A DNA stretch of 64,000 bases from the NCBI GenBank assembly GCA_036346395.1, contig CM070599.1, positions 26,341,232-26,405,231 on the forward strand, read 5' to 3'. This DNA comes from Hsuehochloa calcarea. Its lineage: Eukaryota > Streptophyta > Magnoliopsida > Poales > Poaceae. Shown piece by piece: positions 1 to 10,373 of the stretch (positions within the stretch are counted from its first letter, which is position 1; the number at the start of each line of letters is the position of its first letter). Both the position numbers and the translations under genes were made by a program. Below the pieces are notes generated by a model. The model saw only the letters and a list, made by a program, of their open reading frames with translations. It was not told where the DNA came from and did not search any database.

Positions 1-915
1 GTTGAAAAGGAAAAAATGAAGTTTAATAAGCAATTCAACATGTTTAATAAAAATGTTGAATAAGTTTCCGCATGATTTGATGATAGAAAAAAATGACAGA
101 CCTAAAGCAGTGCACGACATGGAGATGGAGCATTGTCAAAATTCCTTCAAGGCTCAGCAGCATCACGGCGCAAGATAATTTTTTCGTCTCCCAAGGCAGC
201 ACCATCGTCACCCAAGGCATTGCCATCCTCGCCCAAATCAGCGTCATCAGTTTTCCCATTCACAACATTTTTGGAGGGCTCGGACTAGGCTTGTATCATA
301 ATTTGTTTTATATAAAAATGAGATACACAAATGAAACACAAAAAAAGAACCATGAAGATGATCCATTTTGCATCCTATGGACAACAGATTCAAAAAAAAA
401 GGGTGGGGGCAAAGTGACGTACTACTGGCCTCTTTACTATCGGTGGGTTCATTATGTGTTCTCATAGTCTTCATCCTTGTTTTCTAGAGAATAAATGGTT
501 TCAGAGAATTCCCGCACTAGCAAGCAGGTGGCAAAAATGAAAAACGTGAAAGTGGGAAATTGCATAAGCAACCCTGCGTATATAACGTGCACATCGCGCA
601 TGCTTACATACCTGCAGGCGGCCATATTTAGTGTGGTTCATCATTGAAGACTTAAAATCAAGTAAACTCAACTAGTTCAAATGCGCAGTTGTGACGTGTT
701 TCAGATGTGGGGTGCTGGAGGGGATCGAAATGTCCAATGCAGATACATAGTCAATGCATATCAGTTGCACAAAAAAAGGATAGAAAAATAGAAATGGGTC
801 GTGTTACAAAAACATACCATATATTACTTACATGCTTCGATAAAAAGGTATTAAGAACCAATGGAAAGTTGACTCGCGTCAAGAATATGGACACACCCAC
901 ACACTTGCACATTAA
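1..915. other. No gene recognised
   Basis: AT-rich intergenic sequence. Short open frames exist on both strands but show no splice structure, codon bias or family motif that I recognise. It may be old transposon sequence. Confidence 0.5.
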
Positions 916-1368
916 CTACTTTAGATGATTTGTACTCCTTGTTCCTTTCACTAGGTAATCAACAATAAAGTCACACCAATTCATCTCCCTGATGTTCTTT
1001 ACATCACTGATTGTGCCCAAGAAGGATATGTTGATGTAGTGGTTTGTATTGGGTGCTAAATATAGGCACAACATGACGAGCATGAAAGTTTTGGAAAAGG
1101 TATCCTCACCAGTTTGGATAATCATCTTGGCTATGACTATGTTAACAGAGTTTCCCCTCCCTCCCTCCCCTGATAATCTATCTTTCAAAGCGCCCTCCAC
1201 ATTTGTTGGCGCTGGTACTTGCATGGTACCACATGGAACCCCGAGAACCTTCTTTACCAACGGCTTGATGGGTATGGGCTTGCCACCAACCTTCAAAGTA
1301 CCTTGGTCACAATTGACTTTGTTGATCAACCACAATGTCAAACCCTTGTGTAGTCCACACTCTGCCAT
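916..1368 (-). pseudogene. Transposon-associated protein fragment
   Basis: An open frame of 150 codons on the minus strand. Its middle reads VLGVPCGTM and its end carries EMNWCDFIVDYLV. This pattern resembles a domain common in grass transposon proteins, often found with C48-type proteases in CACTA or Mutator-like elements. No other part of such a gene is visible next to it, so it is most likely a fragment. Function is unknown, and the family assignment is from memory of the pattern only. Confidence 0.35.
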
Positions 1369-2394
1369 TGAAAAAATGCTTCAGAATCCTATTTTAGGAA
1401 CATAGATTTTCTAGACCTCAGAAAGGGACTTGATTATCAGGGGGGATACGGTGCGGAGAGCATATGTGAGCTACTTTCTGAACCTACGTTGATAACAACA
1501 TCGATACTTTCGGTCGATGATTAAAAATATGAGAGCATGATCGAAACAGAGACCTTTATTGTCATGAACACAGTGATAATTTCTTACAAGAATTCGATGA
1601 GAATGTGATTGTGATTGATTCATATTGTGTTACAAGGGGGCTACTATATATATATAATTGTCGAGGAGGTGGCAGTTAATGCCGCTAAATGCACCTTTTG
1701 TTTCCACGCACGTTCCTTCATTAAGTATTGAATCGCTACGTCTCTTAGCCAATTTTCATAATTTTCCAGATGCGCCAATAAATGCCCCCACATGGAAAAC
1801 TGCCATGTCCTTCGACCGGTTTTTTTGGTCAGGGGTGGCCCAAACTGTATGACTAGTCGTATAGTGTCCATGACTAGTCATCTCATGACTCAAACTAGTC
1901 TACGACCAGTTTAGTCGTAATAAAACGAATTAGGCTTCTTTTTTATCATGGTCGTATGTATATAACTGTTATAAAGTGAGCCCTTAATATGTGGATCTGC
2001 TTTTATAGAGACTTTGACCAAAAAATATTGACCTGATCAAGAATCCTCGTCACTTTCTGAATACAATGGATAGTTGCAAGTTTGAAACCATTTATCGATT
2101 TCGTATTATACCTTCTTGATGTCATCAGGCTGCTTACGCTTCTTTCTGCGGATACCCGACGTAGTCTCCGATCAAGGTGTATGCTCCGGGATAGCCGGTG
2201 TATGATTCAGGCCCGAGTGACTTGCGTGCTACTGAGCTGGAATACTTGCGTGCTTAGCTTTCTATCGTGGCGAACAACTTGTCTTTTTGGGTGGGACGAA
2301 TACAAAATCAGTGTCGACAGATGGAGAATCCATGTCTAACAACACATTGCAAGGAGCACAGGGGTGAGTACCACAAAAAAATAGGCCATGTGAG
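1369..2394. other. No gene recognised; ACTAGTCGTA-type motifs
   Basis: No convincing coding region. Around 1840-1915 the motif GACTAGTC and its variants recur, resembling the motif cluster inside the copia element near 54.5 and 56.7 kb. This could be an old fragment of that family, but no LTR boundary is visible. Confidence 0.35.
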
Positions 2395-2630
2395 TCAAAC
2401 AATTTTTTCAATCAAATTTCAATAGAGTTTCAGATGGTATAGTTTCAGGTACTATCCAGCAAAGTTTCATATAACTTCATGTGGTACCGAGCAAAAAGTT
2501 TCATATTGTTTCGACAAAGTTTCATATAGTATCATACAAAGTTTCATAGAGTTCAATACAGTTCCATATAGTTTATAATAGTGACGAGCAAAAAGTTTCA
2601 TAGAGTTTTGACTGGTTTATAGGCACTGAA
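2395..2630. repeat. Degenerate GTTTCATA array
   Basis: About a dozen irregularly spaced copies of AGTTTCATA-like words occur within 230 bp. The same word is repeated in two arrays near 14.5 and 15.7-16.1 kb. The even spread of a single short word suggests the subterminal region of a DNA transposon rather than a microsatellite. No terminal inverted repeat could be placed. Confidence 0.6.
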
Positions 2631-2777
2631 GTAGAATTTCACATATTTCTAACAAAAAACAGAGATATTGAAATGAATTTGGAGGGATGTAGTCACCTGG
2701 AAAAAAACTCGCCGAGGATGAATAGCTCGTGAGGGGATAATTGGAGTCATTCTCTCTTCGCCCCGATGAGGTCGCTG

Positions 2778-3171
2778 TTCGCCCCGATGAGGTCGCCAGG
2801 CGGAGCATGCCGAGAGAAACTCATTGAGGATGAAGAAAACGTGTCAGAGGTTAGCTCGAGGTGTTCACTCTTTGCACCCGCACGCCGACGATGGATAAGC
2901 TAGTGATGCCCCCTCGTGGTTGCCCTCAACGCCGTGGCCATATGTGGGACCCTACCAAAGAGAGTCAGGTGAGTGGATGGATTGGGGAATGGAGATCGAA
3001 GGAAAGCAAGTTTGTTCAAGAAAGCAAGTCGTCGTTCGCCCCGATGAGGTCGCCGGGCCGAGCGCGCCAAGAGAATCTCATCGAGGATGAAGAAAACACG
3101 TGAGATGCTGGCTCGAGGCGTTCGCTCTCCTCACCCGCATGTCGACGATGGAGAAGCTAGTGATACCCCCC
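2778..3171. repeat. Two direct copies of a ~136-bp segment
   Basis: Positions 2778-2913 and 3035-3171 share the same sequence with scattered differences. Both start TTCGCCCCGATGAGGTCGCC and run through GAGGATGAAGAAAAC, GCTCGAGG and GACGATGGA to AGCTAGTGAT. About 120 bp separates them. The first 21 bp are also partly repeated just before the first copy. It is probably part of a repetitive element adjoining the AGTTTCA array. Confidence 0.75.
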
Positions 3172-3774
3172 ACGCGGTTGGGGAATGGGGACAAGTTGGT
3201 TTGAAGAATAGTGGTCGTAGCGCTTTATGATTCGTGCGACGGTCACTTGATGGAACAGGTATGGGCTGTACTGTCCACAGTTCGGAAGGCTATAGCATTT
3301 TATAGTATTTTTTTTATCCGAAAAGGTCAAAAGGCATGGACAACTGGAAAAAAACAATTAAGAAAGTTGTAAACTTTTTGGGCTCGCACGAACGAGAAAC
3401 TCAGAAGAAACCGGCCCAACACCTGCGTGGTCCGTACGGTCCAACGGAACAGCCTGACACGGGCCGCGCCACTTTTTTTTCGGTTTCTGCACCACCTCTT
3501 GCCGCCCGCACCAAAGCACCAAACGTTCGCCGAATTCGACCGTTGGAATGAAGCCGCATCGCTACGGAGCGCAGGAGAAAATTAAAAGAAAAACTAAATC
3601 TCCAGCGACTACACACTTCACGACCGTTGCACAGTTCAAACACCTCAAAACGCACACTCCACCGAGTGAGTCAAGCAAAATAGACGACGCCCCGCGTTCT
3701 CACAGGTCAAGAAAGCGAAAGAGTAAAAAGCCGCCGTTAGAGAGAGAGCAGAGCTGCTCGCCGTCGCCGCGCCA
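3172..3774. other. Upstream region of the glutaredoxin-like gene
   Basis: Non-coding sequence leading into the gene that starts at 3775. The last 300 bp become GC-rich and should hold the promoter and 5' UTR. I see no clear TATA box near the expected distance. Confidence 0.4.
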
Positions 3775-5082
3775 ATGGGGTGCATCTCCTCTAAGCTCCT
3801 CCCGCCCGGGCCCGGCGACCGCAACGGCGGCGCGCGTGGCACCATGCGCGGCCGCGTCGACCACGTCGTGTCCCTCACCTCCACTACCTACGGCGTCCTC
3901 GACCTCCATCCCAAGCACGGCACTGCCGCGCCCGCCGCCGCCGCATGCCAAGAAAAGGAGCAACCGCAGCCGCAACCGCAGCCGCAGAAGGACAAGCCGA
4001 TAAGCAGGGAGTGGAAGCGCGCGTCCAGCAAGCGGCCGCCGCCCCTCGTCGTCCCGAACGCCAAGAAGCCGGCGCCAGCGGCGGCAAAACCGGAGTCCAG
4101 CATGGAGGTGATCAACGCGTGGGAGATCATGGCCGGGCTGGAGGACGCCGACGCCGCGGCCGGGTCGCCGGCGAAGAAGCCGGCCAAGCTGGGCCGTTGG
4201 TCGCCCGCCAGGGTCATCGCCATGGCCCTGCCGTCTCCCAAGAAGTCCGCGGCGAAGCGGAGGAACACGCCGGGGAAGGAGAACAGCCCGCTACAGCGCT
4301 GCTCCGGGAACAACAAGCCCGGCGACGTCGACGCGGACAGGGTCCTCCGGCCGTACAGTTCCATCGACAACTCCAAATTGTCCAAGGCGTCGAAGAGATT
4401 CTCACCGGCGAGCGTCCGCATCGTCCGGAAGCCCGGCCCGGCCGAGACCGGTGGCGGTATGACGTCGTCTCGGCGGAGCCTGAGCCCGCTGTTCGACCCA
4501 GAGCTCCTCGCGTCCATCGAGCGCGAGCTCTCGGAGGAAGGCGCCCACATCAAGCGGATGGTTGGGTCCGAGAAGCCCAAGCACCCGAAGGCGGCGCCGC
4601 CGGCGATGGTAGCGGAAGGCAAGTGCCCGCCTGGAGGCGGGGACGCGGTCGTCCTGTACACAACCACCCTCCGCGGCATCCGCAAGACCTTCGAGGAGTG
4701 CAACGCGGTGCGCGCGGCGATCGAGGCCCACGACGTGAAGGTCATCGAGCGGGACGTGTCCATGGACTCGGGCTACCGGGAGGAGCTGCGGCTGCTGTTG
4801 GGAGGGCGGGAGGTCCGCGTGCCCGCCGTGTTCGTCCGGGGCCGGCACGTCGGCGGCGCGGCCGAGGTGACGAAGCTGGAGGAGGAGGGCAAGCTGAAGG
4901 CGCTGCTCCAGGGGCTGCCGCGGGCGCGGGTCTGGTGCGCGGGCTGCGCCGGAGTGCGGTTCGTCATGTGTCGGGACTGCAACGGCAGCCGCAAGGTGCG
5001 CGTCGACGGCGAGCGGAAGGAGACGGTCCAGTGCGGCGAGTGCAACGAGAACGGCCTCGTCCGGTGCCCCATCTGCTCGTGA
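3775..5082 (+). CDS. Glutaredoxin-like protein with C-terminal CxxC repeats
   Basis: Single-exon gene for 435 residues. It starts MGCISSK, a strong signal for N-myristoylation (Gly2) and palmitoylation (Cys3), so the protein probably sits on a membrane. Residues 1-285 are basic, low-complexity and probably disordered, with a Gln-Pro run near 63-71. A glutaredoxin fold begins near Asp290 (VVLYTTTLRGIRKTFEEC). The usual CxxC redox site is absent and only Cys309 lies nearby. The VPAVFV (cis-Pro) and GG segments follow. The tail has four CxxC pairs (C388/C391, C399/C402, C420/C423, C431/C434), a DnaJ-like zinc-finger arrangement. This layout is known from the plant family that includes Arabidopsis At5g39865 and At3g28850. 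GC-rich codon use supports a real gene. No enzymatic activity has been shown by the sequence; a metal-binding or scaffold role is inference. Confidence 0.9.
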   Translation: MGCISSKLLPPGPGDRNGGARGTMRGRVDHVVSLTSTTYGVLDLHPKHGTAAPAAAACQEKEQPQPQPQPQKDKPISREWKRASSKRPPPLVVPNAKKPAPAAAKPESSMEVINAWEIMAGLEDADAAAGSPAKKPAKLGRWSPARVIAMALPSPKKSAAKRRNTPGKENSPLQRCSGNNKPGDVDADRVLRPYSSIDNSKLSKASKRFSPASVRIVRKPGPAETGGGMTSSRRSLSPLFDPELLASIERELSEEGAHIKRMVGSEKPKHPKAAPPAMVAEGKCPPGGGDAVVLYTTTLRGIRKTFEECNAVRAAIEAHDVKVIERDVSMDSGYREELRLLLGGREVRVPAVFVRGRHVGGAAEVTKLEEEGKLKALLQGLPRARVWCAGCAGVRFVMCRDCNGSRKVRVDGERKETVQCGECNENGLVRCPICS

Positions 5083-5723
5083 GGTTGGTTTTTGCATTAA
5101 AATGCGGGGTTGGATCTGGCGATTGTTGGTGTGGAAAGTCGTGGATTGTTGTGTTGCAATTGGGTTGATTTGCCTGTCTACCCGGATGGTGTTGGATTTG
5201 CGAGGTGCTTGTTGCGCTCGGCAACGGCAACGGGCTAGCCACTGTAATATGTACCGATTCATACTATTTTCGTAAGTAATTCATATTGTTTTCGTTCTTT
5301 CGCGTTGAAGCATTGAGAAACATTTCTTGCTATTGCAATTTCGTTGTTTGGTTCTGTAAGAACAATGATGTTTACAGATTTTATCACAGTTCCAAGTTAC
5401 AACCACTGAAATCTATCTAGACATTTTTCCCATCCCAGCGGGCGGCATTTATTTTGTCAGCATGCAACATATGTACTACCGACAAAATTGAACTGAAGCA
5501 CCCGTATTCTCGTGACGTACGTTTGTAATTTTCTAGGATTGGATAAGAGCACAGTCCGAAAAAACGAATAGCGGAAGGAATGAATAATGGAGGGTTTTTG
5601 CTAGGTACATTTCTCTTTCCTTTGGGTTGTATCTGAACAACACAAACAACTTGACATGCATGGAGAAGTGACTACACTTAAGCGGGTACATATTTACAAG
5701 GGAAAATATGTAGTGAAAACATA
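5083..5723. other. 3' flank of the glutaredoxin-like gene
   Basis: AT-rich sequence following the stop codon. It should contain the 3' UTR. No other gene seen before the CACTA element begins at 5724. Confidence 0.5.
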
Positions 5724-5739
5724 CACTACTACACAAAAG

Positions 5740-6055
5740 TACATCACACACGGTTCGTGATAAAACTCAACATAAACGGTTTCTAGTTGAAACTGTCTGT
5801 GTCACTGATGGGTTTTAAATAGAACTGTCTGTGATATACGTCATATCACAGACGATTATTGGTTGAAACCATATGTGATAGTGGCCCTTCACAAACGGTT
5901 TCAACTAAAAACCGTCTGTGTTGAGCCTTATCACAGAAGGTTCAATAACCGTCTCTGATAACCAACTGTTATCACAGATGGTTCTTAGTTGAAACTGTCT
6001 GTGATAGTACCGTTTCCAAACGGTTCCAACCAAAAATCGTCTGTGATAGTTCATT
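5740..6055. repeat. CACTA subterminal inverted-repeat cluster
   Basis: Around ten copies of ACGGTTTCTAGTTGAAAC and CCGTCTGTGATA-like words alternate in both orientations. They are the expected binding sites for a TNPA-like protein in this superfamily, and transcripts could fold into long hairpins. Only two or three copies remain at the right end (about 9870-9930). Confidence 0.8.
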
Positions 6056-6454
6056 TATACCTATTTTTTCGGCTAACCTCAGGATTTGCTAGCCATGCGC
6101 TCTGAAAACTAGCAAGCTAGCAGAAAGCAGATACATCACAGATAAATCAATTGTTGACACAACTCAAAGTGGTCATTTAAAACTCAAAATCAATTACAAA
6201 AGATTATGTTCAAGTATTGTTGCTAGATTTACAATTGAATTACAACTACTCAAAATGATCAATTACAATTGAATCAATAGTTTTAAGGTCGTTCAGCGGT
6301 GTCGGCGGAGTGAAACTCTCTGTCGGCGTTAACGATCTCCATCTTGATGAAGGCGCAGAGCGTCCCTCGAACCTCCGACCTCCGAGATCTCTTTCATAAC
6401 GAGTGTATCTAAATCTATGGTCAAGCCCTGTCGCTAGCAGGAGTAAAGTAGTAA

Positions 6455-6456
<2 letters not shown>

Positions 6457-6540
<84 letters not shown>

Positions 6541-6813
6541 GGGAACGTATCTAGTGCTAATGGTTAATTCAGTGCTAAAGTGCTAATACCAATCTTGACC
6601 GTTGGATCTGGATCTTAACCATTGGAGGTGGGAGCATGCATGGTGTTAATGAAGACACATTAATGAAGGTGCATTAAAGGTTGGAGCATGCAAAGTGATT
6701 AAATGGTTTAGAGGTGGGAGTCCGTATTAATCTTGGTTGTTCAATTCAGATTCAACGGTCAATATTGGTATTAACACTTTAACATTGAATTACCCATTAG
6801 CACTACATACGTT

Positions 6814-6849
<36 letters not shown>
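6457..6849. mobile_element. Micron-like inverted-repeat element inside a (TA)n tract
   Basis: A 276-bp unit (6541-6816) begins GGGAACGTATCTAGTGCTAA and ends with its inverted partner, AGGAACGTATGTAGTGCTAA in reverse. The inverted repeats run for roughly 70 bp with mismatches. It is bordered by an 84-bp TA-rich tract on the left and a ~32-bp one on the right. Rice Micron elements are known to insert into (TA)n, which fits. The identity with Micron itself is not proven. It sits within the CACTA element, so it is the younger insertion. Confidence 0.65.
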
Positions 6850-6852
<3 letters not shown>

Positions 6853-7199
6853 ACAAGATTGACAAACATCGAGATCCTTCATCTTAACACTCACCATTTG
6901 CCGCATATGATGGCAAACGTAGAATGCACATAGGTGATTTTGTTTTTGCTGGCGGCACTGTAAAAATAGAATTACATATGTAGGTACAATCAGTTCGAGA
7001 CGCATTATTACGAAGTATGATATATGATTATTGTGTTGTAGCGCGTATCAAAAATCGCATCCTGTGTTGTAGTGTGGCGCTAGATCCTTTGTATAGCCCT
7101 CCCTTTGCAACATAGTTGATGAACGACCTGCATGATTCCAAAAAGTTATCCTCGACTATTTTAAAGGAAGGAAGACTACAATAGAGTTATGTATAGAGG

Positions 7200-8257
7200 A
7201 AATGAGCATACATATCGAGTATTTCTTTCAGAATGGTGAAGTCGTGGTTTTTGTTGAGTAGGGAATCAAGGTATATTACCTTATTCCTCTTTGGTATAAT
7301 GACTAATAAGATCCACTGGAACCTACTCATGTATGTCGCTATAGTCATAAACCGAAGTTCGTGCTACGTATAAAGTACAAATAAAATTTGTATAGCAAGT
7401 AGTGAAACACTTACTTCTGGTTGTACGACACCATTATGTAGTCCTTGTCGTCCTGAGCAAGCAATCCCATCGTTATGTATTTCACGACGTAGGATGCGTC
7501 TTCATTGATGGTTTGCTCAGAGATGACGTGTGGGTCGAGGAAACCCACCAGTTCATTTCGTCGACATATATTTTTCATCATGTATCTATACATAAGCAAT
7601 GGGTTGTGATATTTATCGGTATTACGGGAGTGTAGAACTTGATTGTACACACTTACAATGTCCAGCATCGTAGAAGTGAGGCGTCAAGGGTAGCGAGGTT
7701 GAATAGGTCGAATAAGTCGTCGAAGCCCACGACGAAGTGGCCCGGCTCATGGAAGAAATGTTCCATCGAGTATCTGACGGTTATTCCAGTATCGTACCCC
7801 TTCTGTTGGTTCTTCAACATGTACCAGACATGCAAAGATTGACAACTTACTCCAGCGCGTGCTAGCACTGTGTCGGGGGCCAATGGACTTCCGAGTGAGT
7901 ATTTCCCAGGCTTGGGAGGCGCCTCAATATTCTTCGATTTCGATTTGTCTTAACAAGTTGCCTACGGCACATCTTCCCATGAGACAACTCAGGAACCGAT
8001 ACGGTGACACGCTTTTCTTGTTCCTTCAGCGTCTTCTCCACGGGAACTGATGAGGTGGCCTTCTGAGGCGAAGGATGAGGTGGAGTCATCGAGGGTCTTG
8101 TTAGAGAGGCATGATCGTGTCGAGATCGCGACACTGCAGGTACATGACGATGTCCTTCTTGGACCACTGGATAAAAGTGGATGGTCATGAAATTATCATG
8201 TACCATGTCCACCTGAACCCTGGCGTAACCCTGCGCCAGCTGGGCATCGTGCTGCAC
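7200..8257 (-). pseudogene. CACTA-borne C48 (Ulp1-like) protease remnant
   Basis: Reading from 8257 down, an open frame of 131 codons (starting near the words VRVQVDMVHDNFMT) is followed by overlapping frames with the C48-associated words LHVWYMLKN, FDDLFDLFNL and FLDPHVISEQ. Near 7322-7205 comes QWILLVIIPKRNKVIYLDS. In Ulp1-type proteases the core reads HW with catalytic His and a downstream Asp; here the His position is Gln while Asp is kept. The Cys segment was not found. Such protease genes are the usual second gene of grass CACTA elements. Several frame changes make it a pseudogene. Confidence 0.6.
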
Positions 8258-8432
8258 TACCCCTTCCTAGTATGGATACACCATTCCCCACCCAGCATTA
8301 ATAGAAATGGTTAATAGAAATGGATCCAACCATCCTCACTTGGAGCTTGCAGTGCGTCGGCTCCTACAAAACGATACACAATTAGCTAAGGTGTCATATA
8401 GGTCTATCTTTGGAGCATTCTAGAGATGTGCA

Positions 8433-9530
8433 TTACCTTGATGTCGTCGATAGGTAATTGGATGTCGTCATGTCTAGAATTATGTATGGACGCGACGCTA
8501 CTCGATCGAAGTTTCTCCACTGGGCATAATCAACAGGGTGTCTTAGCTTTCCATCCTTCTTACGCTCCTCTGAGTGCCAACACATCAATCTTGCCTCATT
8601 TTGATTTGCAAATAAACGCTTCAAACATGGGATCACAGGCAGATACCACAACATCCTTCTTACGCTCCTCTAAGTGCCAATGCATCAATCTTGCCTCCTT
8701 TCGATTCACAAATAAACGCTTCAAACGTGGGATAACAGGCAGATACCACAACATCTTAGCATGAGGTCTTTACTTCACCTTAGCAGTATTCTTACACTTG
8801 TATTGGGATGCTTTGCACACGGGACAATAATGCATGTCTGTATACTCTCTACGGTAGAGGATACAATCGTTCAGACATGCATGCATTCTTTCTACTTTCA
8901 TTCCCAATGGACAAAGAAACTTCTTGGCTTGGTAGGTGGTGTTGGGCAACACGTTTCTCTCCAGAAGGATGTCCGCTAGGAGACCTAACAACATCATGAA
9001 ACTCTTGTCGGACCAACCATTGCTTGCCTTCAATTTCATCAGTTCAAGCACGGTTGACAATCTTGTGTATTATGGCTTGCAGCTAGGGAACAAAGGTTTC
9101 CCCGAGTTCTCTATTAAGCCCTCGAAATTACAAAACAATCTCTCACTGTAGTTCCCTTTTGCATCGTGTAGCATCTAATCCAGATTATCATCATGTGACC
9201 TATCCTCATCAAAAGCACAGTCCACATCCGGCATATCGTTGACTTCCTCGGCGATGTCGTCATTATTAACTTCATGTATAATTTGTTCTTCACTGTGACT
9301 GGTCCAACATGTATACCCTTTTTTGAAACTCCTTCAAATCAAGTGAGCTTCGATCTGTGCCGAGTTGTTAAATATTTTCATATTACTGCAATCAATGCAT
9401 GGACAGTACATAGATTTTATTCCCTTTTTAACATAGCCTGTTCGGCGGCCCTTCTAAAAGCAAACACACCATTAATGTACTCTTCACTCACATGGTTCTC
9501 AACGTACATCTAGTTTTGATCCATCTACAC
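8433..9530 (-). pseudogene. CACTA TNP2-type transposase remnant
   Basis: The minus strand reads, with frame changes and stops, through the N-terminal half of a TNP2 transposase. Recognisable words are YTCWTSHSEE (near 9310), NFEGLIENSGKPLFPSC, SDKSFMMLLGLLADILLE, HACLNDCILYRREY with CPVC (about 8790-8870) and KRLFANQNEARLM (about 8600). In-frame stops occur near 9335 and 9177. The catalytic downstream half is missing. A 100-bp tandem duplication (8552-8751) lies within it. The first and more upstream of the element's two genes. Confidence 0.8.
8552..8751. repeat. Exact-period tandem duplication, 2 x 100 bp
   Basis: 8552-8651 and 8652-8751 are adjacent copies starting CATCCTTCTTACGCTCCTC, with about ten substitutions between them. 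It lies in the TNP2 remnant and disrupts it. Confidence 0.85.
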
Positions 9531-9954
9531 TGCGCACATAACAAATTAGTATTAAATTATATTAATAAACCGCAAGTATTCTTCCTAATAACCAAACATA
9601 ATAAAATTTATTAGTGATTAACCTAGAGCAAATATAGTGGGTTACAGATCGTTACCCTCAGAGCTCACAACGAATATCCCAAATTAATATCTCCCGAGAT
9701 CCTTCTCCCTTTCTTCCTCCTCTCCTCCTCTCTTTAGCTTCATCCTTTCCTTGCCCCCCCCCCCGCCTCCTTCCTTCTCCTCTCTAAGGTGGCGCAGTGG
9801 GGGAGGAGGCAGCAGGGGGGAGACTCAAATGGGAATGGGCAGGGGGTCTGTCGGGACCAGGTATTTATAATGGCATATCACAGACAGCTCGTAATAAGAA
9901 CCGTCTGTAATTATGTTATCACAGGCGTCTTCTATAGTTTCTTTTGTAGTAGTG

Positions 9955-10373
9955 ACATATCTACATGGGATAATAATAACTCAAATTTCACTGGGTTAAA
10001 TCCAACTTGAATACTTGATAAATAAAAGGATCAAAATTGAAAATATCAGTTATGTGACTAAATTTGAATGCTGCAGATCAGAGTGGGTCAATATTAATAG
10101 AATGTCCCTCGCAAAAAAATCGAGGGTACAAATTTAAGGAAATGGATCTTTTTAAAAAATGGCTTTTAGTAACCGATATATCTAGATTTAATCCCATTGT
10201 CCATTGATGATTCTTGTTATCCTATTTTAAGACCAATTCTCATTTTGTATGTTATGTTGGTTAAGTGATTTCATACAAAAGATAGGCGTCAAAATTCACT
10301 TCAAAATACATATAATTTTTATTTTCCTTTATGAAAATTTGTCAAATTATGAGATCTAATGCTTACTCATTGT
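9955..10373. other. AT-rich spacer, no gene
   Basis: Sequence between the CACTA element and the LTR that follows. Nothing coding or repetitive recognised. Confidence 0.5.

Larger units (their letters stand above)
5724..9954 (-). mobile_element. CACTA (En/Spm) DNA transposon, decayed
   Basis: The left end begins CACTACTACACAAAAG, and the right end, read in reverse, begins CACTACTACAAAAGAAAC, giving the CACTA terminal inverted repeat. Both ends hold subterminal copies of a TCACAGACGGTT-type word. The 5 bp ACATA occurs on each side (5719-5723 and 9955-9959); CACTA elements usually duplicate 3 bp, so this flank is slightly unusual. Remnants of two genes, TNP2-like and C48-protease-like, lie on the minus strand, so the element is oriented right to left. 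Stops and frame breaks show that it cannot now encode transposase. Confidence 0.88.

Noticed and set aside
3888..5262. Long open frames on the minus strand and in other plus frames across the glutaredoxin-like gene
   Set aside because: They are shadows of the GC-rich coding exon; their products are low-complexity Arg/Ala/Gly text without a domain.
6246..6530. Minus-strand open frame rich in Tyr-Ile repeats
   Set aside because: It is a translation of the (TA)n tract.
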